Origin: Paenibacillus helianthi
Lineage (GTDB): Bacteria; Bacillota; Bacilli; Paenibacillales; Paenibacillaceae
Reading direction: 5' to 3'
NCBI RefSeq assembly: GCF_001909055.1
Contig: NZ_LVWI01000040.1
Location: forward strand, 49,195-113,194
Length of the DNA: 64,000 bases
How positions within the stretch are numbered: position 1 is the first letter of the stretch; each line of letters starts with the position of its first letter. A program made the translations under genes and the position numbers. The notes beneath the pieces were generated by a model. That model made no database searches, was not told the DNA's origin, and worked only from the letters and a program-made list of their open reading frames with translations. This document shows positions 59,880-64,000 of this stretch, piece by piece.

Positions 59880-61601
59880 TTGAATACAAGACAGAGACAA
59901 AGACGCGTCAAGAAACGCGGAGGTCTTTTTCGCCGTTTATTAGCCCTTGTCATCATAGCCGCAGCAGCTTATTGGGTAGTTTTCTATGTCTTGCCGAACC
60001 GTCTGCACACCGATCCCGATTGGAAAGGGCTGGAACAGCCTGTTTTCGTCAAAGGAGAGCTGACCGACTATTCCGCTTCAGGTACCGGAGATACGCTGCT
60101 TTTGCCGCTTCCGCTGCTGCAGAAGTATGTAGATTCATCCATCCGTTATGAAGAAGAGACCAAATCCGTTATTTTATCTACAGACAATGAGCTTTTATAT
60201 ATGCAAGAAAATACAACTGCTGCCAGTCTGAACAACAAACCGCTTCAGCTTCGTCTGGCTCCAGAGGAAAAGAACGGAGTAACCTACCTGCCAGCGGACA
60301 CGCTTGAAAACTTGTATGGTTTTGAGGTGGAAGAGGACAAGGATACCGGGGCTGTTCTTTTGATGACTGCTGGAGAAACGGTCCCGCTTGGTAAAGTCAA
60401 GGGTGAAGAGGGCGGGAAAACAAAAGCTCTGCGCAGTAAGGCGACCGTCCATGCTCCGATTATTGCCGACATGTCCCCTGGAACCGAGGTGAGAATTTGG
60501 AAATCGGACAATGAAAAATGGCTGTATGTGCAGATGAGCAGCGGATTCGCGGGCTATGTCAAAGCAAATGATATTATCAAGAATGGGGAGAAGAAAGTCG
60601 GTGTGAAACCGGTCACTCCCTCGCGCGCGGAACGCAGCTGGAAAGGCAAACCGGTGAATCTTTTCTGGGAAGCTGTATATGAACGTAAGCCCAACCCGGC
60701 CAAATTCGGTGACCTTCCCGGGGTCAATGTTGTCAGTCCTACCTGGTTCGAAATTGTCGATACCAAAGGGAATGTGCGCAGCAAAGCAGACAGCGCCTAC
60801 GTCCAGTGGGCCCATAAGCAAGGGATGGAGGTTTGGGGGCTACTGACCAACAGCTTTAATGCTGATCTCACCACCCAGGCGTTATCAAGCTATGAGAAGC
60901 GGATGAATACGATCGTGCAGATGTTGGAATATGCTGATCTTTACGGTCTGGATGGAATAAATATCGACTTTGAAAATGTCTACACCAAGGACGGAGAGAA
61001 CGTTACGCAGTTCATGCGGGAGCTGAAGCCGATGGCTCAAGCCAAAAATCTCATTGTTTCTATGGATGTCACTCCAAAATCAAACAGTGAGATGTGGTCG
61101 CTCTTTCTGGACCGTAAGGCACTTGGTTCAGTTACAGATTTCCTGATTGTCATGGCTTATGATGAGCATTGGGCGTCCAGTCCTACCGCAGGTTCTGTTG
61201 CTTCGCTTCCATGGGTGGAGAAAGCTGTAAGCCGCATCCTTGAGGAGGACGACGTTCCTGCGGAGAAGCTGGTTCTGGGTATTCCTCTGTATACCCGTAT
61301 TTGGTCGGAAACCAAGGTGGATGGAAAAACCAAGGTTAGTTCCAAAGCTGTCAGCATGAATGCCGTTCAGGAAATCCTTGCCGAAAAGAAGCTGAAACCT
61401 GTGCTGGATAAGAAATCAGGACAGAATTATGTGGAGTATACGGAGGATGGAATTCTTCGCAAGATATGGATAGAAGACAAGGTGTCGTTAAAAGCGAGGG
61501 TTGAACTGGCTCAATCATTTGGGCTGGGAGGCATAGGTTCCTGGAACCGCAGCTTTGCCGTTCCGGAAGCGTGGAAAACGTTGCAGGAGATTAGCGAATA
61601 G
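59880..61601 (+). CDS. GH18 domain protein with SH3-like and wall-related N-terminal domain
   Basis: A 573-residue protein. A basic N-terminus precedes a membrane anchor (LLALVIIAAAAYWVVFYVLP). A copper-amine-oxidase-N-like domain (LLPLPLLQKYVDSSIRYEEETKSVIL...) and an SH3b domain (ALRSKATVHAPIIADMSPGTEV...) lead to a GH18 barrel with the catalytic signature DGINIDFENV, Glu365 being the acid. Such spore-germination or wall-associated GH18 proteins act on peptidoglycan or chitin-like polymers. Start TTG 59880, behind GGAGG; the frame's earlier start is unlikely. Confidence 0.88.
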   Translation: MNTRQRQRRVKKRGGLFRRLLALVIIAAAAYWVVFYVLPNRLHTDPDWKGLEQPVFVKGELTDYSASGTGDTLLLPLPLLQKYVDSSIRYEEETKSVILSTDNELLYMQENTTAASLNNKPLQLRLAPEEKNGVTYLPADTLENLYGFEVEEDKDTGAVLLMTAGETVPLGKVKGEEGGKTKALRSKATVHAPIIADMSPGTEVRIWKSDNEKWLYVQMSSGFAGYVKANDIIKNGEKKVGVKPVTPSRAERSWKGKPVNLFWEAVYERKPNPAKFGDLPGVNVVSPTWFEIVDTKGNVRSKADSAYVQWAHKQGMEVWGLLTNSFNADLTTQALSSYEKRMNTIVQMLEYADLYGLDGINIDFENVYTKDGENVTQFMRELKPMAQAKNLIVSMDVTPKSNSEMWSLFLDRKALGSVTDFLIVMAYDEHWASSPTAGSVASLPWVEKAVSRILEEDDVPAEKLVLGIPLYTRIWSETKVDGKTKVSSKAVSMNAVQEILAEKKLKPVLDKKSGQNYVEYTEDGILRKIWIEDKVSLKARVELAQSFGLGGIGSWNRSFAVPEAWKTLQEISE

Positions 61602-61625
61602 ACAGCATCTATTGTAGACATAGCA

Positions 61626-61657
61626 CAGGGGTTCCCTTAGGGAACCCCTGGTTTTTT
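61626..61657 (+). terminator. Terminator after the GH18 gene
   Basis: CAGGGGTTCC pairs with GGAACCCCTG around a five-base loop and is followed by GTTTTTT. Confidence 0.9.
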
Positions 61658-61728
61658 ATAATAGTATCTGTACTTACTTAAAAGAAGAAGAGGCAAGGTT
61701 GGCCGGATTCATGCAGCAATATGACTCG

Positions 61729-62094
61729 CTAATGTTTTAACTGCTGCCCTTCAAGTTGCTCCGCAGTGATCGTTGCTTGTGCGGGGTCCATCGTGAGGAT
61801 GGTATGGCAGAACATACAACGGTCCGTTTTTCCCAGCATTTTAGTCAGCTTGCGGCATTCTGGACATTCTACCTGGACTGCACTCGTTGAAAGCATGCCG
61901 GCCCAAAAATAGATCGCCAGACTGGCCATCATGGAGATCAAACCAATGACAAGGCCGATTGCAGCAACAACCTTTCCGGCCGAACCCCAGAATACAATAC
62001 CCGCTGTTCCCAGGATCATTAGACCCATTCCGAGCATGGTAAGCAGCAGTCCCCAAGTGCGAAAAGCATTGATTTTAGCCGATTTAAATTTCAT
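61729..62094 (-). CDS. ygzB: YgzB (DUF2614) zinc-ribbon membrane protein
   Basis: A 121-residue protein. Two helices (TWGLLLTMLGMGLMILGTAGIVFWG and AAIGLVIGLISMMASLAIYFWAGML) are followed by a zinc ribbon (VECPECRKLTKMLGKTDRCMFCHTIL). This is the YgzB family, found beside perR in Bacillus. Here it is on the minus strand, with a GH18 gene between it and perR. The function is unknown. Start at ATG 62094. Confidence 0.92.
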   Translation of the reverse strand: MKFKSAKINAFRTWGLLLTMLGMGLMILGTAGIVFWGSAGKVVAAIGLVIGLISMMASLAIYFWAGMLSTSAVQVECPECRKLTKMLGKTDRCMFCHTILTMDPAQATITAEQLEGQQLKH

Positions 62095-62222
62095 GAGTAT
62101 TTGCTCCTAACTGAAATATAGTTCGGTTGTCCAGGAGGAACTGATATGAACATGTAGAATATTAATATTTAAGAGAATTATAACTGACAGACGCAAATTC
62201 GCCAAATTTGATGGAGGGAAGC

Positions 62223-63098
62223 ATGGAACTGTCCAATTTGACCTTGTTTAGTGGAGAAACATTTGACGAGAACGTCCTTGGCGCTGTAGCTCTGCATCAG
62301 ACCGGCAATGCTCCGGTTCAGAGCGCGCTTCTTCATGATTTTGATGTGGTAGTACTAATGCTGCATGAGGAGCAAGAGAAGGAACGTATTATTACGCATA
62401 CGATAGCCGGAGAGCGGCGCACACAGTCAGTGCATGTCGGCCTTTCTGCTCTGGAAAGAGCGGTAATGGCTGGAGATAATAATGAACTGCTTACCAGTCT
62501 CATAGCGGGTGAAGTCATTTGGGACCCAAAGGGAATTCTAGGCGAAATGCGCCGGGAAATTATACAGTTTCAGGGGCCGCTCAAGGAACGCATACTGTTC
62601 ATGGAGTTTTCCAGGTTTCTGCATATGTATGTGAAATCCAAGCGGTATATGGAAGCAGGCTTTACAATGGATGCCTACAACTGTGTATTGATTGCTTTGT
62701 ATCACTGGGCACGTCTTGAAGTTAGTGAGGCAGGTTGTTTTCCTGACCCCGCAGTCTGGGAGCAAGTAAAAGGCCTTAATTCGTCCGTTCATAAGCTGTA
62801 TGAGGAGCTGACTGTCAGTACTGAGACACTGGATCAGAGAGTGGAGCTCATTCTGCTAGCCTGCGAATTTGCCATTATGTCCAAGATGTCCGATTGCTGC
62901 ACCATATTATTGAATATTCTCGGCAGTCGTAAGGAACCTTGGAGTGTAAAAGAACTTCTGCAGCATTCGGGACTTAGTCAACTTGGCGCTGAACTGCCTC
63001 TGGTGTTGCGTAAGCTTGTATCCCGTTCACAGATTAGGGAGATTGCTTCTTGGGCCGAGGAGGCCGGAGATGGTCACACAGTACGGTACACCTTGTAA
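62223..63098 (+). CDS. ygxA: Nucleotidyltransferase-like protein YgxA
   Basis: A 291-residue protein. The N-terminal DFDVVVLMLHEE element resembles a minimal nucleotidyltransferase site; the rest is helical, with a C-terminal part (YNCVLIALYHWARLEVSEAG...) typical of YgxA. In B. subtilis ygxA lies just before an rRNA operon, as it does here. Activity is unproven. Start ATG 62223 after GGAGGG; earlier in-frame ATG 62211 is less likely. Confidence 0.88.
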   Translation: MELSNLTLFSGETFDENVLGAVALHQTGNAPVQSALLHDFDVVVLMLHEEQEKERIITHTIAGERRTQSVHVGLSALERAVMAGDNNELLTSLIAGEVIWDPKGILGEMRREIIQFQGPLKERILFMEFSRFLHMYVKSKRYMEAGFTMDAYNCVLIALYHWARLEVSEAGCFPDPAVWEQVKGLNSSVHKLYEELTVSTETLDQRVELILLACEFAIMSKMSDCCTILLNILGSRKEPWSVKELLQHSGLSQLGAELPLVLRKLVSRSQIREIASWAEEAGDGHTVRYTL

Positions 63099-63124
63099 GT
63101 ATAAAAGAAAATCACACATGGATT

Positions 63125-63153
63125 AAGGAGAGGCAACCTGCTCTCTTTTTTTT
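63125..63153 (+). terminator. Terminator after ygxA
   Basis: GGAGAG pairs with CTCTCT around an eight-base loop and is followed by eight T residues. Confidence 0.8.
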
Positions 63154-63199
63154 GTTGATTTTTTTTGCATGAGATGAGCAATAGAGGGAATATTTATAG

Positions 63200-63229
63200 T
63201 TGACGCCTATGTTAATGTTGTGTTAAATT
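63200..63229 (+). promoter_or_regulatory. rRNA operon promoter P1
   Basis: TTGACG, an 18-base spacer and TAAATT lie 270 bases upstream of 16S. It is the first of two tandem promoters as usual for rRNA operons. Confidence 0.6.
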
Positions 63230-63306
63230 ATAACTCGTCCCTCTGACGCAGGTAATAAGCTTCAAAGCATGGGGAAGACAACCGAAAAAAAGAAATTAAA
63301 AAAAGG

Positions 63307-63336
63307 TTGACTAAATCGAGGGTGCTATGATATATT
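63307..63336 (+). promoter_or_regulatory. rRNA operon promoter P2
   Basis: TTGACT, an 18-base spacer and TATATT (with TATGAT and TATTAT nearby) lie about 165 bases before mature 16S. It is a strong promoter with AT-rich upstream DNA. Confidence 0.7.
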
Positions 63337-63501
63337 ATAAAGGTCGCTGCTGACAAGCAACGGCGAACGGAAATGAGAATTTGATCTTTGAAAACTGAAC
63401 AACGAGTGAGTGGGATTTCACGCAAGTGAGATCCAAAAATAGAGAATATTTTATTCTCGTCAGATGTTTCAAAATGAGCAATGGCTCTTTCTAAATACCA
63501 A

Positions 63502-64000
<499 letters not shown>

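Larger units (their letters stand above)
63099..63501. other. 403-base rRNA leader region
   Basis: It holds the ygxA terminator at 63125-63153, two tandem promoter-like elements (63200-63229 and 63307-63336) and the transcribed leader with its GATCTTTGAAAACTGAACA element before 16S rRNA. No protein gene is seen. Confidence 0.75.

Overview
The window comes from a low-to-mid GC Firmicute, almost certainly a Paenibacillus. The evidence is the 5' part of a Paenibacillus-type 16S rRNA gene at the right end, many AGGAGG-type ribosome binding sites with TTG and GTG starts, gene orders shared with Bacillus (sigY-yxlCDEFG, gatCAB, perR/ygzB/ygxA next to an rRNA operon), and a YesMN plus Lpl-type sugar uptake cluster typical of the genus. 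I see no phage, insertion sequence, CRISPR array or tRNA gene.

Layout. 1-10.6 kb: the end of a xylulokinase gene, then a carbohydrate module made of a YesN-type regulator, a YesM-type sensor kinase, two ABC permeases, a lipoprotein binding protein and a GH95 alpha-L-fucosidase-like enzyme, with catabolite-repression-like boxes. 10.6-20.8 kb: a transglutaminase-like secreted protein, a LysP-type permease behind a lysine riboswitch, a CvfC-like HEAT-repeat protein, a metallo-beta-lactamase-fold hydrolase, an ABC-F ATPase, a cation efflux protein and an NlpC/P60 wall hydrolase. 21-34.2 kb: a general-stress region. It holds small membrane or stress proteins (DUF1328, DUF948/YtxG-like, YflT-like, DUF5665, YtxH) around a long same-strand block: response-regulator PP2C phosphatase, giant hybrid kinase, CheR-type methyltransferase, second hybrid kinase, rsbV, rsbW, sigB. 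This matches the parts list of the Bacillus cereus RsbK/RsbM/RsbY route to sigma-B. Three promoters of the form GTTTC(A/G)-N14-(G/T)GGT(T/A)A lie in front of rsbV, the YflT-like gene and the DUF948 gene.

34.5-42.9 kb: pirin, DUF1128, YyaC spore protein, alpha/beta hydrolase, DUF6483-like protein, a methyltransferase, an O-antigen-ligase-like membrane protein with a very GC-rich core, and an sdpR-sdpI pair without a toxin gene. 43.2-48.5 kb: DedA, thioredoxin-like and glyoxalase-II-like genes, then a complete sigY-yxlCDEFG operon with a recognisable autoregulatory promoter. 49.3-53 kb: a lipoprotein FMN/FAD reductase converging on a PucR-family regulator. 53.2-57 kb: gatCAB and an acetyltransferase. 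57-64 kb: a DUF4097 membrane protein, perR with a likely PerR box, a GH18 protein, ygzB, ygxA, and the rRNA promoters and 16S start.

The most rewarding items are the sigma-B signalling block with its second hybrid kinase and predicted regulon promoters, the sigY operon promoter, the lysine riboswitch, and a dispersed approximately 98-base two-hairpin repeat whose two copies show paired changes in a stem. All family assignments are by reading; no searches were run.
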